From NCBI RefSeq assembly GCF_000717025.1, contig NZ_JNXG01000021.1:138393-202392 (forward strand): a stretch of DNA of 64,000 bases. The letters are read 5' to 3'. Below, one piece after another: positions 53,256 to 61,622 of this stretch (positions are counted from its first letter, which is position 1; each line of letters starts with the position of its first letter). The translations under genes and the position numbers were made by a program. The notes beneath the pieces were generated by a model. It saw nothing but the letters and a program-made list of their open reading frames with translations. It was not told where the DNA came from and did no database searches. The DNA comes from Streptomyces atroolivaceus (lineage in GTDB: Bacteria; Actinomycetota; Actinomycetes; Streptomycetales; Streptomycetaceae).

Positions 53256-54860
53256 ATGAGACCCCTCGCCCCCGAGTATCTGCCCCCCGCTTGGCCCGCC
53301 TCGCTCTTCCCCGCCGGGCTGCCCTCGGCGCGGGGCCGGATCGTCGCCGGACTCCTTGAGAAGGTCGGCGCGGACGGCGCCGTCCGCGACGGATGCAGGA
53401 GCCGCGTCCTCGAGTCCGCGCTCACCCTGGCCCTCCTGCGGCGGCACGGGCTCCGGCACGCCGGAGCCCGTGCCGGCCTCGTGCGTTATCTGGAGCGGCA
53501 CCGCACCGGCAGCCTGCTGGATGCGGTGCTGGCCGAGACCGCTCTGGTAGGGGGCGAACATCCGATACGCCCCGAGGTGCTCGAGACGATCGTGTGCCAG
53601 GTGCCGGACTTCGCCGGGGCGCGGAAGCGCGCTCTGGCCCACGCCCTCTTCGTGATGCTCGGTGCAAGTCCCGGCCGTGACGGCTGGGACCGCGAGGCCT
53701 TCGACGTGAGCGCGCTGCATCCCTGGGCCGTCGTGCAGGTCACCGCGGTCAGGGCCGTCCTCGGCCGGGCAGCCGGGCAGCCGCCGCTTTCCGCGGACGA
53801 CCTCGCCCTGCTGGTGTCCACCCAGCGGCGCGGGACCGTGTGGGAAGGGAATCTCCTCATTCACCTCTCGGTTCTGCACGCCCTCGCGGACCTGCCCGGC
53901 ACGAGTGCCACGGTCGACGAGGGTCTGCGTACCGCACTCCTCCATCAGCAGTCGGACGGAGGCATGCCGTTCGTCACCGACACGGACACGTGGTCCACGG
54001 TCACCGCGGGGCTCGCCCTGCACACTGCGGGTGCGCCACAACGGGTGCTGCACCGTGTCGCACGGCACCTCGTGACGGTCCAGCAGGAGGACGGCGGATG
54101 GTCGTACACCGACCGGGCGCGGCTCTCGGACACGGACTGCACCTCCGTCGCGATCGAATTCCTTCATCAGCTCGATCCGTGCGGCTACCGCGACTCGATC
54201 CGGTGCGGCGTAGAGGCACTGATCGCTGTGCGCGGCGCGGACGGAGGATTCCCTACGTACGGAGCCGGCACCCCCTCCGAGGCGTGCATGACAGCCGCCG
54301 CCGTCAACGCGCTGAGCACGAAGGACCGCCTCCCTCACAGCACGGTGCAATCGGCTCTCGAGTACCTGACGCGCATTCAGGATCAGGACGGCTCGTTCCC
54401 TCCCGGCTGGAGCAGAAGCCGACTGCACACGCTCTTCAGGGTCCACCTCGCCGTCGGCCACTCGAACCGGCAGGCCTCTCCTTCCGTCCGCGCCATGCGC
54501 GAACGGATCACCTCCCTGGTGTGTGCCGACCAGCGCGACGACGGCGGCTTCGGGCAGCAGGACGGCAGCCGGAGTGACCCGATCAGTACCTCCTACGCCC
54601 TGATCGTTCTGGCAGGGGGTCGCGACCCGGCTCCGGCCGCACGCGCTGCCCGCTTTCTGCTGTCCCATGTGCGCTCCGACGGCTCCGTCGACTCACCGGC
54701 CGACATGGTGGGCCCTCGTCCCTTCCCCTACCGCGTCCCCGTGCTGGCCGACACCTTCACCCTGCTCGCGCTGGGCCACCTGACCTCTCGCATCCAGCCT
54801 TTCCGCCCTCTCACCCCTGGTCCCCGGCCCGGAGCGGCGAGACCTGCCGTGACCCTCTGA
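53256..54860 (+). CDS. Class II terpene cyclase-like QW-repeat protein
   Basis: A 534-residue alpha/alpha-barrel protein of the squalene-hopene/prenyltransferase-beta superfamily. QW-type repeats include QQSDGGMPF, QQEDGGWSY, GADGGFPTY and QRDDGGFGQQ. The site of the general-acid motif reads Asp292-Thr-Asp294-Cys295-Thr-Ser, so the usual DxDD has Cys at its last position. Size matches bacterial class II diterpene or sesquiterpene cyclases, which protonate the distal alkene and keep the diphosphate for the class I partner. ATG 53256 has GGAAAG 6 nt upstream. Whether the variant motif is catalytic is open. Confidence 0.8.
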   Translation: MRPLAPEYLPPAWPASLFPAGLPSARGRIVAGLLEKVGADGAVRDGCRSRVLESALTLALLRRHGLRHAGARAGLVRYLERHRTGSLLDAVLAETALVGGEHPIRPEVLETIVCQVPDFAGARKRALAHALFVMLGASPGRDGWDREAFDVSALHPWAVVQVTAVRAVLGRAAGQPPLSADDLALLVSTQRRGTVWEGNLLIHLSVLHALADLPGTSATVDEGLRTALLHQQSDGGMPFVTDTDTWSTVTAGLALHTAGAPQRVLHRVARHLVTVQQEDGGWSYTDRARLSDTDCTSVAIEFLHQLDPCGYRDSIRCGVEALIAVRGADGGFPTYGAGTPSEACMTAAAVNALSTKDRLPHSTVQSALEYLTRIQDQDGSFPPGWSRSRLHTLFRVHLAVGHSNRQASPSVRAMRERITSLVCADQRDDGGFGQQDGSRSDPISTSYALIVLAGGRDPAPAARAARFLLSHVRSDGSVDSPADMVGPRPFPYRVPVLADTFTLLALGHLTSRIQPFRPLTPGPRPGAARPAVTL

Positions 54861-54918
54861 CAGCCCCCTGAGCACCCCCGTCCCAGTCCCGCACACACCC
54901 TTGTCCGGAGAGCGCCCC

Positions 54919-56517
54919 GTGACCACCCTCCCGCGCCCCACATCCATGGACCTGACCATGCACCGCATGGCTCAGACCCACCCCTCCAATCCTCAGACCA
55001 TCGGGGTGGTTCTCCACCTGGACGGATCCCCGCCCTCCCTCGCTGAACTCCGCGGCCACATCGCGAACCACCTGCACGACGAGCCACGCCTCACCCACCA
55101 CCTCCACGGATCCGGGCTCAAGGCACGCTGGCGGGACCAGCCCGCGCCGGACCTCGACACGCGCGTCAGGTCGCGACACGTCCCACCCGGTGACTCCCAC
55201 CTGAACAACGCCCTGCACGAGCTGGTGGCACATCCGCTGCCCGGCACAGGCCCTCTGTGGGACGTATGGCTGCTCTCCGGCTACGCCACGGACCGCTATG
55301 CCATCTGCTGGCGAGCTCACCACAGCACTCAGGACGGCATGGGTCTCGTCGGTACGCTGCACACCCTCTTCGGCACCACCGCCCCGCCGGCAGCCGCACC
55401 CGCCGGCCGTGCCGGTGTCATGACCCTTTTGCACACAGTGCGCAGCGCGCTCGTGGCGCACGGCCACGGCTTCTGGACCGATCCCGCCCGGACTCCTAGC
55501 GGCATCCGCGTCGTCAACTGGACGTCGGTTCCGACCCAGCAGTTGCGCGCCGCGGCCGTGGCGCGTGGCGGTGACACGAACGACGCCTTCCTGGCGGCGC
55601 TGAGCGGGGCGTTGCGCACGTGGTGCGCGGACAACTGGCCGGCTGGTGCCGGGAAGCCGCTCTCCGCCATCACGATGATCAACCTGCGCCGTTCCGGGGA
55701 ACGTACACGGCCCGGCAACCTCTGCACATTCGCCCCCGTGCCACTCCCGTGCGAGGAGCCCACGGCCGAGACCCGTCTCGACCGCGTCATCGCAGCGACC
55801 CGGGCCACCAAGGACCCCGCCCGGCAGAACGCCCTGCGCGCCCTGATGGATCTGACCCCGGCCAGGGCCTTCTACACGCTGGCCGACCGCCTGACCAGCC
55901 CGGCCCGGGCTCCCATGACCACCTCGTACGTGGCGATCCACCGGCCTCTGTCCTACCGGGGCGACCCCGTCACCCATGTCCAGCCCTTCACTTGGCTGCC
56001 ACGCAACCAGCCGGCGTCCGTCGTCGCGTGCAGTTACAACGGCACCACCAGCGTCTGCTTCGTCAGCGACGCGGCGCTTCCCGGAGTCACCAGCCTGCCC
56101 GCACTGTTCGACGAGGCGGCCGGAGAACTGCCGAACGGACAGCTCGGTTCACCGGCTGAACCGCCAGGCCGGACCACCGGTCCCGAGATCCCGCCTCCCT
56201 CACCCGCACCGGCCGACGAGAACACCACCCAGGTGGTCATCGACTTCAGCTTCGTCAAGGACCTGCTGGTCGACCACGGCGCTCTGCCCGCAGAGCCGAT
56301 CACCCAGGATGCGACCCAGTCCCAGGCCGGCATCGACTCCATGGCCGTGACCACACTGTCCATGGCTCTCGAGGACCGTATCGGCCTGCTCGTCACCGAG
56401 GACGACCTCGCGCAGGCTGCCACGGTCGCCGACCTGGTCGACCTGATCGCTCGACGCGCCGCACTCCCGACCCCCTCGAACGCACCGTCGTCCCCCGCCG
56501 TGGACCACCTGACGTGA
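54919..56517 (+). CDS. WS/DGAT-type acyltransferase fused to an acyl carrier protein domain
   Basis: A 532-residue fusion. Residues ~1-425 resemble wax ester synthase/diacylglycerol acyltransferases: MDLTMHRM at the N-terminus and the catalytic RAHHSTQDGMG (His134, His135, Asp139). After a Pro-rich linker (~430-445), residues ~445-515 are an ACP-like helical bundle with AGIDSMAV, where Ser474 is the expected phosphopantetheine site. The fusion implies that the acyl donor is tethered to the same chain and passed to an alcohol, here plausibly a terpenol. GTG 54919 has GGAGAG 8 nt upstream. The KAS III gene follows. Confidence 0.82.
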   Translation: MTTLPRPTSMDLTMHRMAQTHPSNPQTIGVVLHLDGSPPSLAELRGHIANHLHDEPRLTHHLHGSGLKARWRDQPAPDLDTRVRSRHVPPGDSHLNNALHELVAHPLPGTGPLWDVWLLSGYATDRYAICWRAHHSTQDGMGLVGTLHTLFGTTAPPAAAPAGRAGVMTLLHTVRSALVAHGHGFWTDPARTPSGIRVVNWTSVPTQQLRAAAVARGGDTNDAFLAALSGALRTWCADNWPAGAGKPLSAITMINLRRSGERTRPGNLCTFAPVPLPCEEPTAETRLDRVIAATRATKDPARQNALRALMDLTPARAFYTLADRLTSPARAPMTTSYVAIHRPLSYRGDPVTHVQPFTWLPRNQPASVVACSYNGTTSVCFVSDAALPGVTSLPALFDEAAGELPNGQLGSPAEPPGRTTGPEIPPPSPAPADENTTQVVIDFSFVKDLLVDHGALPAEPITQDATQSQAGIDSMAVTTLSMALEDRIGLLVTEDDLAQAATVADLVDLIARRAALPTPSNAPSSPAVDHLT

Positions 56518-56663
56518 ACTACCCGCCGGGCCGGGGCCCTCCCCGCCGGCAACGGACGCCAGGTGCGACCAGTCCGGTCCTGCCCCACACCGGTCCGGAC
56601 ACCACCCACCGTCGACGCCGACGAAGCAGCCCGCCACGTCCGACACCCGATCAAGGTGAGCCC

Positions 56664-57707
56664 ATGAACACTTCGCCCGATGCCCTGCTTCCACCGCCGC
56701 CACGATCCGCCCGACTGATCGGCCTGGGTTCATGGCTACCGCCGCGCCGCGTGCCCAACGCGGAACTCTGTGGGCGACTTGACACGTCGGACGAGTGGAT
56801 CCGCACCCGTATCGGCATCGCCACGCGGTACATCGCGGATTCCGCCACGGCCACCAGCGACCTCGCGGTGGAAGCGGGGATACGGGCGATGAAGTCGGCG
56901 GGGGTGGAGCACGTCGACGCCGTGGTCCTGGCAACAGCTACTCCTGACCATCCTGTACCCGGCACCGCGCCGACGGTGGCCCACAGGCTCGGGCTCGGTC
57001 AGGTACCGGCGTTCGATGTCGGCGCCGGCTGCTCCGGCTTCGTCTACGCGGTCACGGTCGCCGCAGCGCTCGTCCAGGCGGGCACCGTCCGGACCGTCCT
57101 GGTCGTCGGGTCGGAGAAGATGTCGGCCATCGTCGATCCGGCCGACCGGGCCACGGCGCCCATCTTCGGTGACGGGGCCGGCGCCGTCGTTCTGCAGGCC
57201 GCACGGGCGGATGCACCCGGCATCCTCGGGCCGGTGGCATGGGGCAGCGCAGGTGAGCAGGCCGACGCCATCCACATCCCCAACGGCGGATCCCGCCGGC
57301 CGTCGAGCACGTCCACGGGGGAGTACACACGGGATCGCTACGTGCACATGCAGGGCAATGTGGTGCTCCGTCACGCGGTCCGCCACATGACCCAGGCAGC
57401 CCGGGACGCGGCGTCAGCAGCCGGGTGGGCCCTGACGGACATCGACCGGTTGATCGTCCACCAGGCGAACGCCCGTATCAGCGCGGGAGTGGCCGACGCT
57501 CTGGGCATTCCGGCCGAACGTGTGCCGTCCAACATCGCCGAGGTCGGCAACACCTCGGCAGCCTCGATCCCCCTGTTGCTGGCCTCCGCGGCAGCCGAAG
57601 GCAGACTGACGGCCGGACACCGGGTGATGCTGGCCGCATTCGGCGCGGGTCTCACGTGGGCAGCCACCACCCTGGTATGGCCACCCGGTCTGCGCCCCCT
57701 CAGCTGA
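56664..57707 (+). CDS. 3-oxoacyl-ACP synthase III family (FabH-like)
   Basis: A 347-residue thiolase-fold enzyme with the full triad: Cys123 in GAGCSGFVYA, His266 in VHQANARI, Asn296 in GNTSAASIPLLL. FGDGAGAVVL is a further family motif. FabH condenses an acyl-CoA starter with malonyl-ACP; relatives such as CerJ transfer acyl groups to hydroxyls instead. A housekeeping fab operon is absent, so it is likely dedicated to the adjacent ACP domain. AAGGTGAG precedes the ATG; GTG 56514, overlapping the upstream stop, would add an unrelated tail. Confidence 0.9.
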   Translation: MNTSPDALLPPPPRSARLIGLGSWLPPRRVPNAELCGRLDTSDEWIRTRIGIATRYIADSATATSDLAVEAGIRAMKSAGVEHVDAVVLATATPDHPVPGTAPTVAHRLGLGQVPAFDVGAGCSGFVYAVTVAAALVQAGTVRTVLVVGSEKMSAIVDPADRATAPIFGDGAGAVVLQAARADAPGILGPVAWGSAGEQADAIHIPNGGSRRPSSTSTGEYTRDRYVHMQGNVVLRHAVRHMTQAARDAASAAGWALTDIDRLIVHQANARISAGVADALGIPAERVPSNIAEVGNTSAASIPLLLASAAAEGRLTAGHRVMLAAFGAGLTWAATTLVWPPGLRPLS

Positions 57708-57785
57708 GGCACAGCCGGGCGGCGGGCGCCCGCGAGGCCGAACACCTCCACCGCCGCACTCGACCCGCGACGGGGCGACGCCCGG

Positions 57786-58331
57786 TCAGAGCCGCGGCGG
57801 CCACAGTCCGTCGATGAGGACGGTCAGCACCTGGCCGGCCTCGTCCGGGGCATGTTCACGCGTCCAGGCCGCCGCAGCGATCAGCGCGAACAGCTCGGAG
57901 GCCGTGATGTCGTCCCGTACCTCCCCGGCCCGCTGCGCCCGCTCCAGCAGTTGCTGGCCGGAGGACTGCATCGACGTACAGGCGTTGTTCAGCTCGGACG
58001 TCTCGTCCTTGAGACTGTCCATCAGCATCGTCACGAGACCCCGGTACGTCGTGGCGTGGGCCACGGCGGCCCGGACCCATGTCGCCAGCGCCGCTCCTGT
58101 CGGCTCCGTGGCCAGCAATTCCCTTGCTGTGCTGCCGAGCTCGGAGATGCTGTCGCGGAGCATCGTCTCGAGCAGACTCTCCCGGGTCGGGAAATGGCGG
58201 TAGAGCGTCGCGTTGCCCAACCCCGCCTGTCGGGCGATGTCGTCGAGCGACGTGTGGATACCGTGCTGGTCGAAAGCCTTCTTGGCCTCGGCCAGGAGTC
58301 GCTCGTAGTTGCGGCGGGCGTCTGCGCGCAT
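57786..58331 (-). CDS. TetR-family regulator between the two biosynthetic blocks
   Basis: A 181-residue repressor. TSLDDIARQAGLGNATLYRHFPTRESLLE is the HTH (~residues 27-55), and the C-terminal domain is of the SACE_7040-like/TetR_C_33 type. AAGGAGGAG lies 9 nt before ATG 58331. It faces the KAS III gene tail-to-tail and lies downstream of the PKS genes on the same strand, so it may be a cluster regulator, for example responding to the product. Confidence 0.88.
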   Translation of the reverse strand: MRADARRNYERLLAEAKKAFDQHGIHTSLDDIARQAGLGNATLYRHFPTRESLLETMLRDSISELGSTARELLATEPTGAALATWVRAAVAHATTYRGLVTMLMDSLKDETSELNNACTSMQSSGQQLLERAQRAGEVRDDITASELFALIAAAAWTREHAPDEAGQVLTVLIDGLWPPRL

Positions 58332-58362
58332 CGCGCTCTCTCCTCCTTGCCGTGCTGGAAGC

Positions 58363-58395
58363 GGTGCCGTTCCCGCAGGAGACGGGAGCGGCACC
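58363..58395 (-). terminator. Hairpin between the PKS gene and tetR
   Basis: GGTGCCG-CCCG (58363-58375) pairs with CGGG-CGGCACC (58383-58395) around small internal mismatches. It lies 23 bp past the PKS stop. It may end the PKS transcript or act in the tetR leader. Confidence 0.55.
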
Positions 58396-58418
58396 GAACC
58401 GGGGTGTGACCCCGTATT

Positions 58419-61400
58419 CTATCCTGCCTCCCCGCCGATCTCCGTTGCCAGCCGCCTAGCCAGCTCGGCCGGGGTCGGATGGTCGAAGGCGACCGCCGCG
58501 GGCAGTCCGAGCCCCGTTGCCTCGCTCAACAGGTTCCGCAGCTCGAGCCCGGTGAACGAGGTGAAACCCGACTCCAGGAACGTGGCGTCCGAGGCGATCT
58601 CCGCCACGGACTCGTGCCCGAGCACCGAGGCGGCGGTCACGCGTACCAGCTCCAGGAGCTCCGCCTCCCGCTCCCGCGGGCCGAGCTCGGAGAGGTGCCG
58701 GCGCAGGGCGGTGTGTCCGAGGGCATCGACGACGTCGGAGTCGCCACCCTGCGCCGGGATCGAGGGGGCGGCCGACTCCTCGGAGGGCCGCCGGCCGGGT
58801 CCGTCCAGCCAGTACGCGCGCCGCTGGAACGCGTACGGGGGAAGTGACGCGCGCCGGCCGGAACGGGACGGGCCGCCCCAGTTCACCGGGCGGCCGTGCG
58901 CCCACGCCAGGCCGAGCGCCGTCAGCAGCGTCCGCAGCTCGGGACGGTCGCCCCGGAGCACCGGAGCCAGGACCGCCGGCTCCTCCCGCAACCCCTGCCC
59001 GGCGAGCGCCGCCAGCACCCCGTCCGGGCCGAGTTCGACGTGCACACGGACCCCTTGGTCCTCCAGGTGGCGGACGCCCGGGTGGAAGCGCACAGCTTCG
59101 CGGACGTGCCGCACCCAGTAACCGGGGGAGCACAGTTCGTCGGCCGTCGCGGGCAGACCGGTCACATTGGAGATCAGCGGGATCACCGGCGGCTTGAAGC
59201 TCAGTGCGGAGAGGGCGCGGTGGAACGGGTCCAGAATCCCGTCCATATGAGGGGAGTGGAAGGCGTGGCTGACCCGCAGCCGTTTGGTCTTGCGGCCTCG
59301 CGACCGCCAGTGCGCGGTGGCCTCGGCCGCGGCGTCCGCGTCGCCCGAGACGACTACGGAGAGAGGACCGTTGACGGCGGCCACCGCCAGGCGTCCCGTG
59401 TACCCCTCGGCCAGGAAGGCTTCGACCTCTTCCTCCGAGGCCTGCACGGACACCATGGCGCCGTCGCCACGCGCCTGCTCCATGAGCCGGCCGCGGACGG
59501 CGACGAGCGCGACGCCGTCGCCCAGCGTGAGCACCCCGGCCGCGTACGCTGCCGCCAGTTCGCCCACCGAATGCCCGATCACGAAGTCCGGAACGAGCCC
59601 GTGGTGTTCCATGGTCCGGAACAAGGCCGTCTCCAGCGCGAACAGGGCGGCCTGCGCGTACTGCGTCCGGTCCAGGAGCGCGGCCTGCGGGGTCCGCGGC
59701 GCCGCGAAGACGACCTGGCGCAACGAGTGGTCCAGATGTTCGTCGAAGAGTCCGCACACCTCGTCGAACGCCGTCGCGAAGACGGGATGAGCGTCGTACA
59801 GATCCCGGCCCATGCCGGGCCGCTGGCTGCCCTGACCCGTGAACAGGAAGGCCGTCCGCGACCGGTGCCCGGCCCTGCCCCGGACGACACCGGCCGGCCT
59901 GGCCCCGGCCGCGAGGTCCGCCAGAGCGCGCAGCAACGTCTCCCGGTCCTCACCCAGGACCACGGCCCGGTCCTCCAGAGCCGGGCGGGCGGCCAGCGCC
60001 CCGGCCACCTCGGCGGCGGTGAGCGAGGGATGGGCCCCGAGGTGATCGAGGAGCCGGCGTGCCTGCGCGGCCGGTGCTCCGGCGCCACGACCGGAAAGCG
60101 GCCACGCGATCACCGGCAGCGGGGCGATCACCGCGCGTGTACCCGTGTCCGGCTCCGCGCCCTCGGCCGCGTTCTCCGGTTCCGGGGCTCCGGGGGGCTC
60201 CTCCAGGATCAGGTGCGCGTTGGTGCCGCTGATCCCGAACGAGGAGACGGCGGCCCGGCGGGGCCGGTCCTCCTCCGCCGGCCACGGGCGGGGCCGGGAC
60301 AACAGACGTACCGTCCCGCTCTCCCAGTCCACGTGCGGCGTCGGCTCGTCCGCGTGCAGAGTGCGGGGCAGCACTCCGTGACGCAACGCCATCACCATCT
60401 TGATGACGCCGCCGACCCCGGCCGCCGCCTGGGTGTGCCCGATGTTCGACTTGAGCGCGCCCAGCCACAGGGGCCGGTCCGCGGACCGCTCCCGGCCGTA
60501 GGCGTTGAACAGCGCCTGCGCCTCGATCGGATCGCCCAGCGTGGTGCCGGTGCCGTGGGCCTCCACGGCGTCGACATCGGCGGGGGTCAGCCTGGCGTTG
60601 GCCAACGCCAGGCGGATGACCGCTTCCTGGGCCGGACCGTTGGGCGCGGTCAGCCCGTTGCTCGCGCCGTCCTGGTTCGTGGCGCTGCCCCGGATCACGG
60701 CGAGGACGTCGTGACCGTTGCGCCGGGCGTCGGAGAGCCGCTCCAGGACGATCAGCGCGGCGCCCTCACCGAAACCGGTGCCGTCGGCGGAGGCGGCGAA
60801 GGACTTGCACCGGCCGTCGGGGGACAGCCCCCGCTGCCGGCTGAACTCGGTGAACAGGCCCGGTGTGGACAGGACCGTCGCCCCGCCGGCCAGCGCCAGC
60901 GTGCACTCACCCTGGCGCAGGGCCTGGGCCGCGAGATGGATGGCGACCAGGGAGGAGGAGCAGGCGGTGTCGACGGTGACAGCCGGCCCCTCGAAACCGA
61001 AGGTGTACGCGATCCGGCCAGTGGCGACCGACGGAGAGGTGCCGTTGCCGATGAACCCCTCGACCTCCGCCGGGATGTACGGGAGCCGCGCCGCGTAGTC
61101 GCTGTACATCAGCCCCGCGAACACCGCCGTCCTGCTGCCACGCAGCTCCCGCGGATCGAGACCCGCGTGTTCCAGCGCCTCCCACGCGGTCTCCAGGAGC
61201 AACCGGTGCTGCGGGTCGGTGGCCAGCGCCTCGCGGGGGCTCAGCCCGAAGAACCCGGCGTCGAACTCGATGGCGTCGGGCAGGAACCCGCCGCTGCGCG
61301 TGTAGGAGGTGCCGGAGCGGTCCGGATCCGCGTCGTACAGCGCGTCGAGGTCCCAGCCGCGGTTCTCCGGGAAACCGCCGATGACATCGGCACCGGAGTC

Positions 61401-61622
61401 CACCACCCGCCACAGATCCTCGGGCCCGCGGACACCGCCCGGGTAGCGGCAGCCGATCCCGACGACCGCGATCGGCTCCCGGGCGGCCGATTCGACCTCG
61501 GCGAGCCGCTGCCGGGTCTCATGCAGGTCGGCTGTGATCCACTTGAGGTACTCGACGAGCTTCTCCTCCTGGGAGGCGGATCCCGCGGAGTCCGTGCTCG
61601 TGCTCTTCGTCGGCGTCGTCAC
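58419..61622 (-). CDS. Type I polyketide synthase, KS-AT-ACP module
   Basis: A 1067-residue modular PKS protein. Residues ~15-48 are an N-terminal coiled-coil docking segment ([20 protein letters not shown]). KS ~50-475 has Cys221 (DTACSSSL), His356 and His396. AT ~590-900 has GHSVGE with Ser685 and the HAFH motif (786-789) that marks malonyl-CoA specificity. ACP ~990-1060 has Ser1022 in [12 protein letters not shown], where the usual GFDS is GFTS. There is no KR, DH, ER or thioesterase, and the protein ends soon after the ACP. It should add an unreduced two-carbon unit. The GTG start overlaps the upstream PKS stop by 4 bp (GTGA). Confidence 0.95.
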   Translation of the reverse strand: MTTPTKSTSTDSAGSASQEEKLVEYLKWITADLHETRQRLAEVESAAREPIAVVGIGCRYPGGVRGPEDLWRVVDSGADVIGGFPENRGWDLDALYDADPDRSGTSYTRSGGFLPDAIEFDAGFFGLSPREALATDPQHRLLLETAWEALEHAGLDPRELRGSRTAVFAGLMYSDYAARLPYIPAEVEGFIGNGTSPSVATGRIAYTFGFEGPAVTVDTACSSSLVAIHLAAQALRQGECTLALAGGATVLSTPGLFTEFSRQRGLSPDGRCKSFAASADGTGFGEGAALIVLERLSDARRNGHDVLAVIRGSATNQDGASNGLTAPNGPAQEAVIRLALANARLTPADVDAVEAHGTGTTLGDPIEAQALFNAYGRERSADRPLWLGALKSNIGHTQAAAGVGGVIKMVMALRHGVLPRTLHADEPTPHVDWESGTVRLLSRPRPWPAEEDRPRRAAVSSFGISGTNAHLILEEPPGAPEPENAAEGAEPDTGTRAVIAPLPVIAWPLSGRGAGAPAAQARRLLDHLGAHPSLTAAEVAGALAARPALEDRAVVLGEDRETLLRALADLAAGARPAGVVRGRAGHRSRTAFLFTGQGSQRPGMGRDLYDAHPVFATAFDEVCGLFDEHLDHSLRQVVFAAPRTPQAALLDRTQYAQAALFALETALFRTMEHHGLVPDFVIGHSVGELAAAYAAGVLTLGDGVALVAVRGRLMEQARGDGAMVSVQASEEEVEAFLAEGYTGRLAVAAVNGPLSVVVSGDADAAAEATAHWRSRGRKTKRLRVSHAFHSPHMDGILDPFHRALSALSFKPPVIPLISNVTGLPATADELCSPGYWVRHVREAVRFHPGVRHLEDQGVRVHVELGPDGVLAALAGQGLREEPAVLAPVLRGDRPELRTLLTALGLAWAHGRPVNWGGPSRSGRRASLPPYAFQRRAYWLDGPGRRPSEESAAPSIPAQGGDSDVVDALGHTALRRHLSELGPREREAELLELVRVTAASVLGHESVAEIASDATFLESGFTSFTGLELRNLLSEATGLGLPAAVAFDHPTPAELARRLATEIGGEAG

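Noticed and set aside
57722..57733. Palindrome GCGGGCGCCCGC after the KAS III gene as a terminator
   Set aside because: A perfect palindrome with no loop and no T tail; too weak to call in DNA of this composition.
58419..58600. A possible thioesterase at the end of the KS-AT-ACP protein
   Set aside because: The protein stops ~45 residues after the carrier Ser, with no GxSxG motif or space for a thioesterase domain.
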